From UBA6170 sp034429975 (GTDB lineage Bacteria; Chloroflexota; Anaerolineae; Anaerolineales; Anaerolineaceae): a stretch of DNA of 6,362 nucleotides. Shown here one piece after another: positions 5,972 through 6,362 of this stretch. Each line of letters opens with the position of its first letter. Position 1 is the stretch's first letter. The DNA lies in contig DAOUFM010000034.1 in assembly GCA_034429975.1 (NCBI GenBank), positions 1 through 6,362 of the forward strand. Reading direction: 5' to 3'. The notes under the pieces are model-generated. The model was not told where the DNA came from. It worked only from the letters and a program-made list of their open reading frames with translations, and searched no databases. The position numbers were made by a program, and so were the translations under genes.

Positions 5972-6362
5972 ATGAATTCCAAAAAACCCTATTACAACAA
6001 TCTAATCTTATTTCTTTTATTAATTATTCTAACGAAAATAATTGCTATTATGGTAATCATAATTACTCCAGACATTATTTTTGGCAATGACTTCTACGTC
6101 TTCCATTCTGCTTCTCACGCCTTATTTTTAGAAAAGATCAGCCCATATTCTCAGCAGGTAGAAGAAGCGATTCAATATGGCGTTTATGGGCGATTGGCAG
6201 AGCCCGGAGAAAATTTAATGACCTTCAGTTACCCACCCTACGCCCTCCTCCCCTTCCTCCCCCTCTCTTTCCTGCCGTTGAAGTGGGCGCAGTCGATCTG
6301 GGTGGCTTTTTTGTTCTCGACGTTGTTGGTACTGCCTCTGGCGGCTTTTCCGCGCATCCCAC
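5972..6362 (+). CDS. Partial DUF2029/GT87-like membrane mannosyltransferase-type protein (N-terminal 130 residues)
   Basis: The frame is open from ATG 5972 to the window edge. A hydrophobic segment (about 10-32) precedes GNDFYVFHSASHALFLEKIS (38-57), which resembles the D-F-x-V-F and 'aGxsPY' signature of DUF2029/GT87 proteins, the group that includes mycobacterial PimE. YGVYGRLAEPGENLMTFSYP (69-88) and PYALLPFLPLSFLPLKWAQS (89-108) continue the family pattern into a second membrane segment. The likely role is sugar transfer from a polyprenyl-phosphate donor outside the membrane. An in-frame TAA shortly upstream fixes this as the first ATG; the ribosome site is weak. GC content climbs within the gene, from 18% at 6001-6060 to about 61% at 6241-6362, with a matching change in codon endings. 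The C-terminal part is missing. Confidence 0.8.
   Translation, partial: MNSKKPYYNNLILFLLLIILTKIIAIMVIIITPDIIFGNDFYVFHSASHALFLEKISPYSQQVEEAIQYGVYGRLAEPGENLMTFSYPPYALLPFLPLSFLPLKWAQSIWVAFLFSTLLVLPLAAFPRIP

Overview
The window looks like an AT-rich segment of bacterial chromosome devoted to membrane glycosyltransferases of the GT-C fold. It has been interrupted by one apparently intact IS256-family insertion sequence. Two edge genes carry sequence styles I associate with Chloroflexota (Anaerolineae-type) genomes: the GYDGQFAYQIAKDP and PAYRYQRI block on the left, and YGRLAEPGE followed by FSYPPYALLPF on the right. That assignment is an inference from memory of protein families, not a database result.

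Layout. Bases 1-261 (minus) hold the N-terminal end of a membrane protein that runs off the left edge. Bases 262-720 are AT-rich and non-coding, with two inverted repeats. Bases 721-2262 (minus) encode a 513-residue GT-C enzyme resembling the AftB/ZomB group. Bases 2279-3595 are an IS256-family element with imperfect 28-base terminal inverted repeats and an exact 8-base target duplication (TCCAATTT). Bases 3604-3748 are the remains of a divergent promoter region. On the plus strand follow a SAM-dependent methyltransferase (3749-4348), an ArnT/PMT-like GT-C enzyme (4389-5894) and the start of a DUF2029/GT87-like membrane protein (5972 to the right edge).

How the parts fit. Without the IS and one target copy, the 513-residue enzyme and the methyltransferase would be divergently transcribed from an intergenic region of about 161 bases. 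The IS sits only 8 bases upstream of the TTG start of the minus-strand enzyme once its target copy is counted, so that gene is now 1.3 kb from its original promoter. Three multi-pass GT-C-type proteins plus a small methyltransferase suggest assembly or decoration of a lipid-linked or cell-surface glycan, with polyprenyl-phosphate sugars as likely donors. The exact product cannot be read from the sequence.

The most notable signal is regulatory. A perfect 10-base inverted repeat brackets the transposase start region. Its upstream arm lies between the -35 and -10 of the likely transposase promoter, so only read-through transcripts from outside would fold over the start codon. Composition is also uneven: the interior is very AT-rich, while both edge genes become markedly richer in GC toward the window ends.
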